Assembly: GCA_022539475.1 (NCBI GenBank)
Contig: VCMS01000018.1
Location: 124,001 to 188,000 of the forward strand
Origin: Gracilaria domingensis
Taxonomy: Eukaryota > Rhodophyta > Florideophyceae > Gracilariales > Gracilariaceae
Direction: 5' to 3'
DNA: 64,000 bases
The notes beneath the pieces were generated by a model. That model saw only the letters and a program-made list of their open reading frames with translations. It was not told the DNA's origin and did not search any database. Numbering within the stretch: position 1 is the first letter of the stretch; the number at the start of each line of letters is the position of its first letter. Positions 30,993 through 43,500 of this stretch are shown piece after piece. Both the position numbers and the translations under genes were made by a program.

Positions 30993-31421
30993 CTACGAAC
31001 TACTGCTGTGTTGAGCGTGAGAACGGGGTGTGGATTGCTGTGAAGATGTAGAGTTTCTTTTTTCATAAAACATATTACACAGACGAAAAGAGCCATATCC
31101 TCCTTCTTCTTCCCCATCATTCAAACACAGTGACATACTGAAAATGGCGTGGATAAGAGTTTTACAGGAAGGGCATGATTGACCATAATGCTTGCCAATT
31201 ACTCCGTTTTTCACTCTGCATTTGGAGATAACATGCTCCAAACAAAAGAAATCTTCTCCTATCCTTGAAAAAGACTGAAGCCGACTCGTTATGTTCGAGC
31301 TCCGTCGCCATCCCGCAACACAACACGAGACTTCCCAGAAGTACCAAGGGTAACCAGGGATGCCATAATATGTATTCAAGACAGCTCTTCTACTGTCGAT
31401 CTTGAACTTTCGTGTCCCCAT
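30993..31421 (-). CDS. Small Cys/His protein, RING- or B-box-like
   Basis: This is a 142-codon intact frame starting at the ATG at 31,421 (MGTRKFKIDSRRAVLN). The core GEDFFCLEHVISKC, then VIGKHYGQSCPSCKTLI, gives C-x2-H-x4-C-x8-H-x4-C-x2-C, a zinc-binding pattern that ends like a RING (CPxCK) but lacks the standard spacing. A polar Ser/His-rich tail follows. It lies between the two inverted copies of the unidentified element and is read in the same direction as the left copy. A ubiquitin-ligase-like role is possible, but only the cysteine/histidine pattern supports it. Confidence 0.4.
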   Translation of the reverse strand: MGTRKFKIDSRRAVLNTYYGIPGYPWYFWEVSCCVAGWRRSSNITSRLQSFSRIGEDFFCLEHVISKCRVKNGVIGKHYGQSCPSCKTLIHAIFSMSLCLNDGEEEGGYGSFRLCNMFYEKRNSTSSQQSTPRSHAQHSSSS

Positions 31422-32103
31422 TTAACAACCAATCATCACTTGACAAAGAATTGCTTGATGTCTTCTTCTATGAAACATGATTCGTAGTGCACAAGTTTCT
31501 GCAATGAAGGCTAGTTCCATGCAGCGTTCTAGGAACATGTGATGGAGAGAGCGCTCTCTAGGATGCTGCTCGCAGATCTGGCTATCTGATAGTGAAATGT
31601 TTCGATTCAGAGCTTGTCAGGAGTCCCCGAGCAAGTAGAAGGGTACCGTCAGTATCCTGTGTTGATCCCCACATATGCAGCGGGGTCGGATTTCTTCTTT
31701 ACTGTCTCATCAAGAAATGGTCTGTTGACTTGTCTTTAATCCAATATGGATGATTTAGGACGAAAGTAAGATGCAACGAATCGACTCAGCGCAAAACAAT
31801 ACTTATGTGTGCAGCTTTGTCGCACGTTTTTAATTTGTGGACTGATGCCCAAGGACGTTTATCAGAGGCATTGGACGAACAAAAGCCTGCTAAAAAGCTC
31901 TATCCGAATCTTAATCAGTCCAAAACATGCAGAAGGCTATGTTAGGATTGTTCAGTACGGGAAATCAAGAGACACTGCCATACAAACAACAAGGTAGTGC
32001 AGACCTCGCGAAATGGGTTTTCAACGAAGTGCGTCATCCGCCATTGTGGTATCACTTTTGTTTCTAACGAAATTCGAGAAGATCGGAATTTTTTTCAAAG
32101 ATC

Positions 32104-32927
32104 TCACAGTAGTACTTTGAGAGGCTTTTTCTTTTCGCTCTTCTTCGGCCTAGGCTGCCCCTTGCGGCTGACTCTTGGAAAATGGCTTAGAGCGTGCTCG
32201 GATGCTTTGAAGCTCATTTTGGGCTTCTTCGTTGCAAGTTTTGTCTTCTTCTTCAACCAGATTATTCGTATTCGTATCTGTTTCAAGAGCATGATCAGCA
32301 CTGCTTGCGCTACCGCTACTTTTCCAACGGCGCACAACTTTCTTGAGCGTTCTTGGCATGATTGGTTCCTTTGATGCTGCAATACCCTCAAATCTCTCCT
32401 GCTCATCGTCGACTAAAGCGCTATGACTGCGCTCACGTGACGTACACGACGATGAGCTGTCAGTGTGCATTGACGCTTTTCGCAGTTCACGACTTGCTTC
32501 AGATTTAGAAGAACACGTACTGGACGTGGAACTCACATGATGTTCACGTATATCATTCTCAGAAGCTCTAGGTACCTTAATTCGCTTTCTCTTGTAGGTC
32601 CTTCTCAGGTTTTCATTATAGATTTCTTTCTCACGGCGACGCTTAACTCCGGACTTATTCCTTTTCCGTGTTTCTACTTCTGGCCTTACACGAGTCGCAT
32701 TCACGCTCATTAGAATCAGATGTGCAGTAGCCAGTATTCTTTTCATGTTTTTCTTTTTTTTGTTGAACTACGTTTACGAAGCTTGGCTTTCTTTTTCTTG
32801 CAAGAACCCTGTGATCTACTCTAACTATGTTCCTCTCATTGCGCTCCAACTCGCGGGAGGTCTCTTGGGTTTCTAGTCCTTCTTCTGCCCTTTCCTCCTT
32901 CTGGGGTTTTCTCTTCTCCCTCCTCAC
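32104..32927 (-). pseudogene. Charged K/R/E/S-rich protein, one frameshift
   Basis: Two overlapping minus-strand frames, 32,927-32,655 and 32,746-32,150, appear to be halves of one protein. The first has MRREKRKPQKEERAEEGLET and the second has RKRNKSGVKRRREKEIYNEN, then a Ser/Glu-rich region and PMPRTLKKVVRRWKSSGSAS-type sequence. The composition suits a disordered nuclear or virion-core-like basic protein. No family is recognised. It sits at the centre of the inverted pair and is single copy. Confidence 0.35.
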
Positions 32928-33629
32928 ACTACCCTTTTGATTTACGATCTTGGTCTTAATAGCCTCAAGTGCTCCTCAGAGACACTTGATGGCAAGCAAA
33001 TGCTCAAATCGATCGGACAATTCCCACATCACTAGTCTCAACTTCGTTCGCAATCATGCTTTCTCCTTGACGACAATTACTCAATCTCTTGAGATACATA
33101 CTTTTCGAGGTAATTTTGAAGGAGTTAAGAGGCCTCCATTCGACACCAATGGCAGAATGCGATAAGAGTAGGCTCTTCTCGAGCATGGAGCCGTAGAAAT
33201 GAGCGCGGTGTCGGACGTAACACCTGCGTTGTTTTGTTGAATAGCATTCGCTAACGCCTCTCTCACGTACGTCTGTCCTCGAGTTCCATTCTCGTGGGGA
33301 TGGTGCAGAACTTCTCGTTTCATGTATACGCCAAGAAAGTGAATAAGGAATGGGAGCAAGAGATGAAGTCGAGAACTCGGAGCGGTGAAGAGAAACGGAA
33401 GAACTACTGGTGCTCGACTCAGGCCAAAGTCAGCCGATAGGAGTGAAAAGCAACAGCTTAGTACTGGAGAAGAACGAAGAGTATAGCGCATTTCTCTTCA
33501 TTGTATCTCTACTGTCGGACCGAACGAAACGAAAAGTGTGAAACTTTCTCCACTTTTGTACCTCCCCTTTGCGTACCCATCTTCGTCAATAATTGTCTGA
33601 AAGGGCTCTACAGTATGACACGCTCACAC

Positions 33630-33830
33630 AACTGAAAGTTCACAACACTTCGATGCCTCATTCATGGATAGAGAAAGACACGCGTCAGAAGTAGCAGCAT
33701 AAACCCTCTTCACTTTCTACTTCCGATTCAGCAGTGGAGAAAACAAAGTAGAGAAGTAATCGCGCTAACTGAGCCAAAGAGAATGAGACACGCATAGAAC
33801 GGTACAGTAAGAAGAAAGGAAAAGATTGAA
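33630..33830 (+). repeat. Lys/Arg-rich block, right copy (frame broken)
   Basis: Plus-strand DNA is homologous to the reverse complement of about 30,630-30,860. Shared blocks include CTCTTCACTTTCTACTTCC and GAACGGTACAGTAAGAAGAA. Several stops have destroyed the frame. Confidence 0.55.
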
Positions 33831-33957
33831 AAAAGGTGTAGCAGATTATTCTTAAACAGAAGCAAGAACGATAGCATGTTGACGAAAATTGTAGAAGACT
33901 TTCGGTCTCGAGGTAACTCGAAATTTGTCAGTGAGGAACATTTGTATACTTAGCAGG

Positions 33958-34690
33958 TACGACATACGTTTTAGATTGAAGCCTGGTACCATTCATGGAT
34001 TCCAGACAAAGAGGGAGCGGGAACTTCTGCCAAAGATCAATACCGTATTATCCATTCCATATCTGGGGTTAGAACTGTTGCCAGACAGTGAGGACGCAGT
34101 TGCGTTTGTCACGAATGGTAGTTTGTTGGTCAGGTGCAGTAGGTACTTCAAAGTAGCATCACTGAGTATCGATAGTAAGGTAAAAGATCAACAGCGCCTC
34201 CTTATTCGAGTTTATTCTTCGTTTTGTGTCGGGGAGACTTCTACTCATAAGATTGGATTGATGATTCCGAGAAACGTGGAAAAGTATGTTTTTCGAAAGG
34301 TACAGAGACGGAGAATGTGTTGCACCACGCTGTTTCCCGACGCAGCATCTCAGCCGCAACCAAATTGGATATCAGAGGCTGTCATGCCGACGGAAAGCGA
34401 CAAGCATGGGTGTCTGCCAGTGACAGCGACGCAGACTCGTTTCATACCGCGGAGGAAAACGGGAAGCCACAACAGCGCGAAGGCAATGGGGCTTCGCAAG
34501 AGTAGTCGCAGGACTGGAAGCTTTGCGACCTCATTCAGAGTGTTCAATTTCACCAACTCAATGTTAGTGACGCTACCTCTGAGCAGTACCAGTCCCTCCA
34601 ATCCATTGAGTCTAACATTATTGCTAAGGGCTCCTCCGAACCTGAAGCAAAGAACAACTTTTCAGTGGCATGGGCAGATTTGTAAGGATT
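33958..34690 (+). pseudogene. Blocks A1 and A2, right copy of the inverted element
   Basis: The plus frame at 33,925-34,350 is the better preserved version of A1: GTIHGFQTKRERELLP, INTVLSIPYLGLELLPDSED, FVTNGSLLVRC, VYSSFCVGETSTHKIGLMIP. From about 34,317 a second frame carries A2: SASDSDADSFHTAEENG, then a TAG at about 34,504, then DWKLCDLIQSVQFHQLN and IESNIIAKGSSEPEAKNN. A1 and A2 are contiguous here but separated by block B in the left copy, so one copy is rearranged. No ATG start is obvious. Function unknown. Confidence 0.45.
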
Positions 34691-34772
34691 ATTCGCTGCG
34701 TTACAAGGTCTGATGGAATCGTTGCCAGAGAGATGTTCGTGACTCTCGAACATCTCTCCAATCGAGAGGTGT

Positions 34773-35336
34773 ATGTCGGTCAAGGCCGGCTGTCGTACTG
34801 AGATGCGTATTCGAGTCAAGGGTGGTGGCAACCGAATTGCTGGCTATATTAATGGGGGGACGTCTTGTTTACCATCGCGGAGAAAAACCATCCAAAAATT
34901 CGTCCGACACGGCGATACCCTGAGCGTTTCACATAGCATTACGTTGGCGCAGGCGCTAACGAGGTCCTTAGTCAGTATCAACTGTATCGATGGAAAGCCA
35001 GTCAATGTAGATGTTTGGGTCGTGTTTAGTATACAGTTCTCATGGAATCATGGTGTCAAAGTGTTTTTTCGCGACGCCGTTATGCTCGCATTCAAGAACA
35101 CATCGTTCCGTGGCGATCTAATTGTCAGCTTTGACGTGATTTACCCACCAGGAAGCTACATCGTAAGTTGCAAAGATCAAAACACCACCACGCGGTTCGT
35201 ACATAGCAGCTTATTTTCGAGCTATTGGGACGAACGAAGAGTTTTGCACCGCCGAGAAATTCAGTGCTCATCGTTTGCGCGACTGCGAAGGGCGCTGTGG
35301 CTAGTCAACCGAAGCACGCCATCATCGGTATCGTAG
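34773..35336 (+). CDS. Block B, right copy of the inverted element
   Basis: This is an intact 187-codon frame from the ATG at 34,773 (MSVKAGCRTEMRIRVKGGGN). It has many short beta-strand-like segments: RIRVKGGGNRIAGYING, VWVVFSIQFSWNHGVKVFF, GDLIVSFDVIYPPGSYIVSC. It is homologous over its middle to the left block B at 29,059-29,580. It directly follows block A2. I do not recognise it. A structural (for example capsid-like) fold is conceivable from the strand-rich pattern but is not supported by any motif I can name. Confidence 0.4.
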   Translation: MSVKAGCRTEMRIRVKGGGNRIAGYINGGTSCLPSRRKTIQKFVRHGDTLSVSHSITLAQALTRSLVSINCIDGKPVNVDVWVVFSIQFSWNHGVKVFFRDAVMLAFKNTSFRGDLIVSFDVIYPPGSYIVSCKDQNTTTRFVHSSLFSSYWDERRVLHRREIQCSSFARLRRALWLVNRSTPSSVS

Positions 35337-35920
35337 AACATCGTCGAACGACAAGTATGCTCATCTCTGCGCGTCGAAGCCACGGACGATGGCGATAATG
35401 AGCGCATGCAAACGAGGTCGGACTGAGGGTGCGGGTCGTGGGGTGGCACGCTGAGCGAGCTTTTCGTGATGGAGGGATTGAGAATAATGATGACGGGGCA
35501 CGAGTGGTCCCGAAGAGGGTTTAGTGAGTTTCGGTAGCAGACAGCGTCGGGCGTGAGGCCGCGGTGCGCGACCAGCCGCGGCGAGCACTCGACGTCAGCG
35601 CGGAATGACAGCTCGCGGTGACAAAGTCATCGCTTCTGCTGGGGGCACTCGGTGAAGCACGGCGTGATGTTGGACGCGTGGCACCGCCAGAAACGCCAGC
35701 CGCCCTTTGATGCCATCTAAGTGCGCTGCACTGCTGTAAGTCAGGTATGACGTTGAGCTGTATCATACGCAGGATGACAAACGCACCTTTACAGCGCACT
35801 AAGCCGGAGTCATGATCCGTACTTGGTATTCTGAACCTTCTTTCGCCTCATGTCGGAGGCGATGACCATCTTAAACCACATAACTGCTTCCTCTCTCGTG
35901 TAATTTTGAATGCTCGTGAG

Positions 35921-36645
35921 TTATGCACCGCTTCTCGGAGCAAACCTGGCAAAAAGGCTCGAATCCACTTTTCCAATTGGTTTAGGGATGTCTGTTACTG
36001 CAAAATAATACTTGATACCCAAGGAGGCATTGTACTGCATCACAAGAGGCGGCGTTTTCGTGTCTAGCGTGCCGCAGAAAACGTTGTTATCACAATACAC
36101 CTCCTGAATGAGCCCAAGATTGGCTCCCACAGGCAAATCTTGGAATAGCTGGGCTTCGCACAAACGACTTGACCGCCCAGCAGCAACGGGTTGGTAGTAT
36201 CTCCGTGAAAATGAACCTTGAGCAACGAGCGATCCTGTTGCACATCATGAATGATATAACCTAGAATAGAACATCTCTAACAATTGTTGCCTTGAATAAT
36301 CGCAAACATTGTTTGAAGAAATGTATGTCTTTGCGAGGATTTGGAGGCGGTACGTAAATAGTATTCTCACCACATGCGTATAGGGAGCGATTGTTTCTGA
36401 TGATGTAACCTTGAATTGGAAACGTGACAGGAAGCCTTTCGATATCTGACGTGCGACTGCCGTCACGAAGAACGCATGACATGAGCGGCGCATCCACCTT
36501 TGCTCGGATCATGCGCAGAGGAATGTTTACAAAAGATGTTGCGTGAGACATGCCTTGCTCAGCGGTTTGCGGAGCAGCGCCATTCTGCGCAGGCGTTGAA
36601 TGCGGAATCTGCGACATGGAAGGGAGGTGTGCACTGGATGCAGGC
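35921..36645 (-). pseudogene. Unidentified strand-rich protein, one frameshift
   Basis: Minus-strand frames join into one protein-like sequence. From the ATG at about 36,621 it reads MSQIPHSTPAQNGAAPQTAE, SFVNIPLRMIRAKVDAPLMS, LPVTFPIQGYIIRNNRSLY. It then continues YIIHDVQQDRSLLKVHFHGD and NPLLLGGQVVC, and after a shift at about 36,155 reads EAQLFQDLPVGANLGLIQE and GIKYYFAVTDIPKPIGKVD. The pattern is beta-rich, with no recognised family. It lies at the outer edge of the right inverted copy and runs opposite to blocks A and B. Confidence 0.35.
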
Positions 36646-36719
36646 TTCGTTACTATGTTCCAAACTGTTGGAGTGAGCCAACTATGTTTAGAAGTACAGG
36701 TAGTGGAACGCAAGAACAA

Positions 36720-38010
36720 GAATAAATCTGTTACTCAGGGGTAAATGCTGCAACCCCAGGGCGTTGCATGACAGATCACGGGAATTTGTTACAAACAGTT
36801 TATATTTTGCGTGCTCGCGTTGTCGAAAAGGAATATTATTCAGGAATGAGATTCGGAGAACCAGCGAGTAACAGAAGATCATCATGATGCCCTTAGCTTC
36901 AAGCGCAGCACTTGATGTGGTGCATGAGAAGGGACAAAACTCCCACTACAATTACACTACATCTTATCGGGCCATGGCGTTCGTCATTATTGCGAGATCA
37001 TGGAAATCAGATGGCATGCAGGAAACAGTTTGTGAGTGTGCGCATGCTTCCCGTCAGAAAGGTTGACGGTAAAGGTCTTCCTACATCAGCTTTTACGTAC
37101 TCCCATGACGTGAACGCGATCCACGTCATCGAGCATTAATTGGCCAATCGCATGCATTGTTTTGCCGCCACGTCGACCTCTGAAGAGACCCGCGGCCTCG
37201 CGCGGCCTGGAGGCAAGCCGCGAGCGCGAATACCTTATCTTCTCTTCCAGCATGGGCTCCCGCCATACGGAAGACATGTTATACCTGCAGCAACAAGCCG
37301 CATCGCCGACCAGCGTGGCCTCCGTGCTGAGTACGATTCGTTCAATAGGCCCCACCCATACCGTCGACAGCGTCGCAAGCGTCACTCACGCTGATTTGTC
37401 CGCTCCGTTCATATGATCGGAGAGAGCGTTTTTTTTGGAAAAGCTCCGCAGCCAGTTCTAGTTGAGCTTGGGTGCCCATAAATGAGCGCGAGAGAGAGAT
37501 CCTTTGTTCCGGACCTACGGTCAGCAGAACCACTCAAGGTAACACATACAGGACGGAAAAGAAGTTGAAATTGTGTCATCGATGGCTCAGCTAGCGAAGC
37601 TTTCCTGTGCAGTTTCCAACTCACTTTGGGTACATACGGTGCACGTGGCAGCATGTATCTAGTTTGGTATTGTAAATCAAGAAGAGTTCTCGGTCTAGTT
37701 GTGGGTGTACATACTAAGTTGTTCAAAAAAGGCTCTACACTGAGACCCTACCGCCTTCTTGGTCATTATCTGCACGTAAATACGTTCTCCTAGATAAACT
37801 TCACAACTTGAAGAAGTTGCTATCATCAGTTTACTACTACTCATTTGATGGCAATGTTAACGCTGCCATTCCAATTTTGCCACAGCAGGGCATAACAAGC
37901 TGTTAGTGAAAGCAATTGAAAATACCTGCTGGCAATTATTTGTGCAGTCCAGTGGTTGCAACACATGATCCGAGTGAACATTTAGGTCCCAGTACATACT
38001 TTTTAGACCA
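36720..38010. other. No gene recognised
   Basis: Short frames on both strands overlap around 37,090-37,420. One minus frame has a GRRGGKT stretch that resembles part of a P-loop, but it lacks the full Walker A spacing, so I do not call a gene. Confidence 0.3.
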
Positions 38011-38089
38011 ATTTAAACATGATTGGCGCGAAGAGGAAAAAAGTTTCCTCCAGGCCTGTTCCCCCATTTGGCGCTATCTTCACGTGATG

Positions 38090-40530
38090 GCGCTTCTATG
38101 TATCCTGTAAGACGCAAGAGATATCCGGAAACACCGGCAGCTGTGACAGCCGTACCCGATCCAGGACCCGGGACAACGAGGGCTTTTGCGTCGTATCGAA
38201 TAATGCCGAGTGACACGATGTTGTTCGAGCTCTGAAGTCTTCCGAAGGGATTATCCTCGGAATATCGGCGAAGCTAGACGGCACATCTCTTGTTCTTACA
38301 ATCGACAACAACCACATAACGTAACAATTCCCCAGCTTCCTTCGCCTATTGGACACGGATGTCAAATTGCTGTCAAAGTCAGGTACGCGCTGCATGAATT
38401 CTTCTACAGAAATATCACTTCCCTGCCGTTCCTTGTGAACAACCCTTTCTACAGGCACTGGGTCAAGTTCAAACTTGATGCCAATTTCGCTCGCAGCGAT
38501 CACGACCTTTCGAGCAACATCTATCCCACTCAAATCGTCCCGCGGATCGGGTTCAGTGTAACCATTGTCCTTTGCTTTTGCAACGATCGCAGAGAACGGT
38601 TCCGAACCACCAAATTCGTTAAATATGAAACTCAAAGTTGCAGAAAAAGTCCCTCAATGTCCAAGAATTGATCATCAGTGTGCAGCAAATCGCGAATCGA
38701 TGATATGATTGGGAGACCAGCACCCACGTTGCCTCATATAAGAAATGAGAGTTGAAGCGATGCTGGGCTGTTCTGAGCGCACAGTAATACTCCATTGGTA
38801 CACTGTTTGCCTTGTTCTTAGGAGTTTTGATATGAATGCCTCTTTTCAACCACTTCTCATAGTAACCAGATATTTCTTCTGAAGCTGTACAGTCGCATAT
38901 GACTGCATGGAGCAACGCAGAATCTTGAATATGGTCAGCAAATGAATTCAAGTGCAGACGTTCGGCTTCCTCAAACTTCAGCAAGCCCCTCCAAGACTCA
39001 TCGTCAAGATCGAGAGGTTCCCCAAAAACCATCTTGCGCGATGTAGGAATACTCCTGACACGCAAATAAACAGAAAACTGCTGCTCAAGTTTCTCGGGTT
39101 GGCTGTATATCTGCTCCTGGAAGGCACTCCTTACAATACCAGGGACAATGAGCCCGAGAGACACGGTCTGATCAGAAAGGTAGAACGAGAAGTGTGCTAT
39201 TGTCAATGCTCGACTCTCGCTCTTCGAATCAACCACGACAAATATATTATGCTCCGATAGGCCTTGAGGCATAGGAACAATATTAATCCCCAGCTCTAGT
39301 CAGAGATGCGAACAAGTGAGATGGAACACCTGGTTTTTGCTGCATCTGCTCATCCACCATGGCCATAGTACTGCAGTCAGGTATCGAGAACACAGTCGAA
39401 ATGATTCTACCCTCGAGCCCTCCTCTGAATGCAGGTATAACAGATTCAGTGGTAAACTCACGCTGCGCAGAGGGAATCGCGATACATATCGAGAACTCAG
39501 AACTGGCCTGTGCGATAAAAATCACAGATATATTTTCTGAGAAAAGTGCCTCAAAGGCTCGAGATGCAATTCCAGGCACACGAATCATGTCTGGGCCCAC
39601 GATGTTGACGATGGAAACGTCTTGAACCGTAGTAAATTCTTTGAAGCCCGCAATATCACGGGTAGATTATTCCACCTTCGCCATGGCTTGGTCTGCGAAA
39701 AGTCCAGTTTGTCGCACAAGAGTACTCCGGAAGTCCTTTTTGAATGCATTTCGGATACGCATGGGGATACGTCTCTCAATGATCAGTGCCATTGTGTCTG
39801 GGTGCGGCACCAAAGCTCCAAGGTAGGCTAACTCAGTGGCCTCCTCGTAGCTTATGTCAAGGATTACGATGGCGTTCTTAACGACCTGTGTGTCTGCAGA
39901 GAAAAGGCCGTGAACATCGGTCCAGATATTGAGCCTCTTTGCAAACAAGAGGGTAGCGAAGACCGAGGCCAAGTAGTCCAACCCGTTACGACCAAGTGTA
40001 GATGGAACTCTCTCATTGTCCTGGCAGATATAGCCAATAGCAATGATAACGTCAGTGGGGTTGGAGCGCAGCCAGTCGTATAGCAGAGGCTTAATACGGT
40101 CTTTCAGTACGATCTTGCGGTTCATGGAGATTTCGCTGGGGCGGACGACAAGTACATCGCATGAATCCATCCAAGAACAGAGGACGCGATGGCAGGAGCG
40201 ACACGGAGCCCACAGCAATTGAGCCGAACACAGTTCGCCGTGTCCAACGATGATATCGCAGATGCGCTCAAAGACGGAACGCGTAATCCAAGTAGCGCCG
40301 AGCAGGTCGAAAAGATCCTTCGCGTTTGCAGTAAAGGTGGCAAGAAAGGCGTCGCGTGCATCGGCTGGAAGCAGCTGCTGCGCGAGATTTCGATGCCTGT
40401 CGGCCATAAAATCCACCTGCTCAACATAATGGGTATGCGGGTCTCGTGACGCAGTGGCGTTGAATACTAAATCCAACTGCTTTCTTCTGGAACCGTGGAT
40501 CTTCCGTCCCATCATCCCGCGCTTTTGAAG
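38090..40530 (-). pseudogene. Aspartokinase-homoserine dehydrogenase pseudogene, 5'-truncated
   Basis: The intact enzyme catalyses the first and third steps from aspartate to threonine, methionine and lysine and is plastid-targeted in plants and algae. In order from 40,530 down: the aspartokinase middle (VEQVDFMADRHRNLAQQLLP, GRNGLDYLASVFATLLFAKR, IERRIPMRIRNAF), a TAA at 39,667, the ACT region (VSIVNIVGPDMIRVPGIASR, ISVIFIAQASSEFSI), a shift at about 39,285, the homoserine dehydrogenase NAD site region (VSLGLIVPGIVRSAFQEQIY) and CTASEEISGYYEKWL, another shift at about 38,630, then SFIFNEFGGSEPFSAIVAKA and GYTEPDPRDDLSGIDVARK, and a last shift before RLTGYIEAPS near 38,110. The N-terminal KFGG part is missing. 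No introns are visible, so it could be a processed copy. The family call is very strong. Confidence 0.92.
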
Positions 40531-40549
40531 AGATACACTCAAAGACATC

Positions 40550-43500
40550 GAAAAGAGATGAAAAAATTCGTCGCTGGAATATCATTCATCCGGGCGTTCG
40601 GCATTTTGTGGCTTTTGACTCTTAAATTCAAGATTCATGCCGACAACAATCAAGGGATTCCATTCCTCTTCCCTGAACCACAATTCAGGTAGATCTATGC
40701 TGTCCGGCACCGCATGGAATTCGAGAAAGGTTCGTACAAAGTTCTACATATATGTTGTTAAACATGTCTGTGATCTGTCAGGCATAGCGTTGTATAAGTT
40801 AGACAAGGACGATCACTTCGCAATTTTTGTCCGAGATGAGCTCATAATGTAGACCTGAAAGCTATAATATTTTTGACGGGACGAAAGCTTTTGTCACTTA
40901 TGTTCCAAAGATTGAATCATTAGTTTTTTGATTTACATAAGAAAGCGCCCAGTAGTGTGTTTGTTTCTGCAGCTATACCATTGCAATTATGCCTTTGTGG
41001 TCGCGCTCTCGGTGTATTGAAAAATTAGAGATGGAGACCGAGAGAAGACTGTAAGGGTCAGCAAAGAGGCTTATACTTATACCGCACTATGAAAAGGAAA
41101 CGAATGGTATGAATTCATTTCTCACGAGGAGTATTCTATAAAATAACCCCCGTGAACTGTGCTCATTGACCTGGTGCGGTTTGTTGAGGACTTCATTAAG
41201 AATAAAATCGCAAGCTCCATTTCTTCAACTGATACTCCGAATTGAAGAAGTTCATCGAGTGTCAGGATGGAAGCTGTAGGCGCTTCGTTCCCGTTACAAA
41301 ATTGTTGATAAGATCCCAAAGTTTAACAATCAGGTACATGTTTTTCGTCGTAGTGTTACTGGCCAAATTTGACAGGCTACCTGCTGGCATACCATGCAAA
41401 GAAGACTGTGACAAAATCTTTTCCGCGTGGATGTCGCAGTCACTACCGTCTGAACTATCTCGACGTTTAGACATGTCTGAAGCACTTTTCGCATCGATGA
41501 GGCTGAGACTGTTCAGATTTGAGCATTTGACTTTGTGCGGGCTAAAAAGTATCGGTTCCCAACTATGGTCAAAATTCCCTGCGCCAAAAGGAGTGGCAGC
41601 TACTCAAAGTGCTATCTGAAGTACCTTAAACCACATGCGGATCTTGTTTAACAATCAATGTCATGGACAAATCATTCCTTGCATGAGACGGGCATCTTGT
41701 GCATGAATGTGAAACATCGCAGCACCAGGCTTTAGTGCGACAATTCACCATCCACTTATTGAATATGAAGAGGTAAAAGAGGACTTGAACTACTGCGCCT
41801 AACTGGTGTACACTTGCTGCAATTGCAACATTCCGCTTTGGGAACGCGTTCCCACTCCTTCGAGTACTAGCCTCGAGATTTCACACTATGCATATTACCA
41901 AATTGTTTCATTTTCTGAGACAATATGTGTCGAGGATGCCTTCTTTATGATAAAATACCTGCAAAGGTGTACCGTACACAGGAATCCGTCTGTGAAAGAG
42001 GGTTTTGAGCTCTTCTGGTCTATTTTGCACACCGCTATTCGGATCTTTTCCCCGGGGTATGCGCTCTACAGCAAGTGATGGGAGCAGTACCCCCTTGCGT
42101 TTACGAGTACGATGTTTATCTAAACTAGTGTCGAAACTCTTTGGAAATAATAATATATCAGAGTGGGTTCTTTATCGTAGAATGAAAATGGTACAGAGCA
42201 ACTCTGCCCAGACTTCGATTTCGAGGTTATGACGTTTTCTGTTACTTCCAAAACGATGTTGTTGAATCCTCTTGGCTGGAACCAGGATGATTGATGGAGA
42301 ATATGGCTTTCATACATCCATTTCAAATTATAACATTCAACCAAACATTTTTCTCTATTCACCCATCGTCGCACGAATGTGATGTGGAAATGAGACTAGA
42401 AAACAAGACAACATCGTTTCACCAGTTACGCCGTTCAAAGTCTACTCTCGACAAGTCTTAAGCATTTTAAGATTCTCTTGAACCTCCTCGATTCTTTCCG
42501 CTCTTGAATGCCATTTTCTATCAATATAAAATCGGCGATCAAATGTTTCAATAACCCCAACATTTCGGTTGATAACTTGGGCTATCTCAGTAGATGTGCC
42601 TGTGACCTGTCTAACATCGGTGTAACGAAGACCATATTTTCTATGTTCAATTATGTCATGCTACTGAAACGAAGTCTGTAGCAAAGATTGTCATCTATCT
42701 TTCTTCTCCGTTTGCAACCGCATTAAGTAAGACGTGTGAAATGTTCCTTACGCCTCCACAGTACACGTCTTCTCGCTTTGGAATATCTTCGTTACTCTTG
42801 CTCTCATCCTTGGACGAATTGGAACCGATGGAAATTTCTTCTCACACAAAAGTGGCGAAAATGAAATGCATCTTTCGACAGATTTTCTGCTTGGAAGCTC
42901 ACTTTCGATATGCGTCAAAAGTTTCGACTTATATAGCTCCGTTTTGGTTCATGAATATGGCTCTCTTATGCTCTCTTGCAAGCTCTGTACAGAAGCTACT
43001 GTGCGATGAAAAATTGCGTCTAAGAAACATCTCTATGCATCTTCGGCGACCAAGAGGGTGCCAGCCCAAATTTGGATCAGAACCACGTCCATTGCAATAC
43101 TCATTAATTAAAACCTCAGAGGGAGGATTTTCTCCCATTTTTTTGTGCTAAACTAGACGGTGGAGTGTTCAAATTTCCTTGGAGGCTTGTAGGAATTTCA
43201 ATTCTCTTAGAGAGGTGCAGTGCTAGGAGTCGAAACTTCTCGTGGGAAATATTGGCATATACTATGAGTTGCAAATATGATGGCAATGGATCAAAGTCGT
43301 GTAGCATATCCAGTATGTGAAGAAGAGCAAGAGTACCAGAGGTGAAGCAAAATGCTTGTGATTTTGGCTCGTACACCAATTCAAGAAAACTGGCTTACAA
43401 CCCATGAGTAGCCAACTCAAAGATGGCATTCGCTCTTGTGAACGATTAGATCCGAAACACCGCTTCAGGAGTCGAGAAGTGATTGTTCAGATCCGCATGA

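Noticed and set aside
37086-37416. P-loop ATPase (GRRGGKT) that would support a Polinton-like element
   Set aside because: The Walker A spacing is wrong, there is no Walker B, and plus and minus frames are equally open. I also found no polymerase B or integrase in 26-37 kb.
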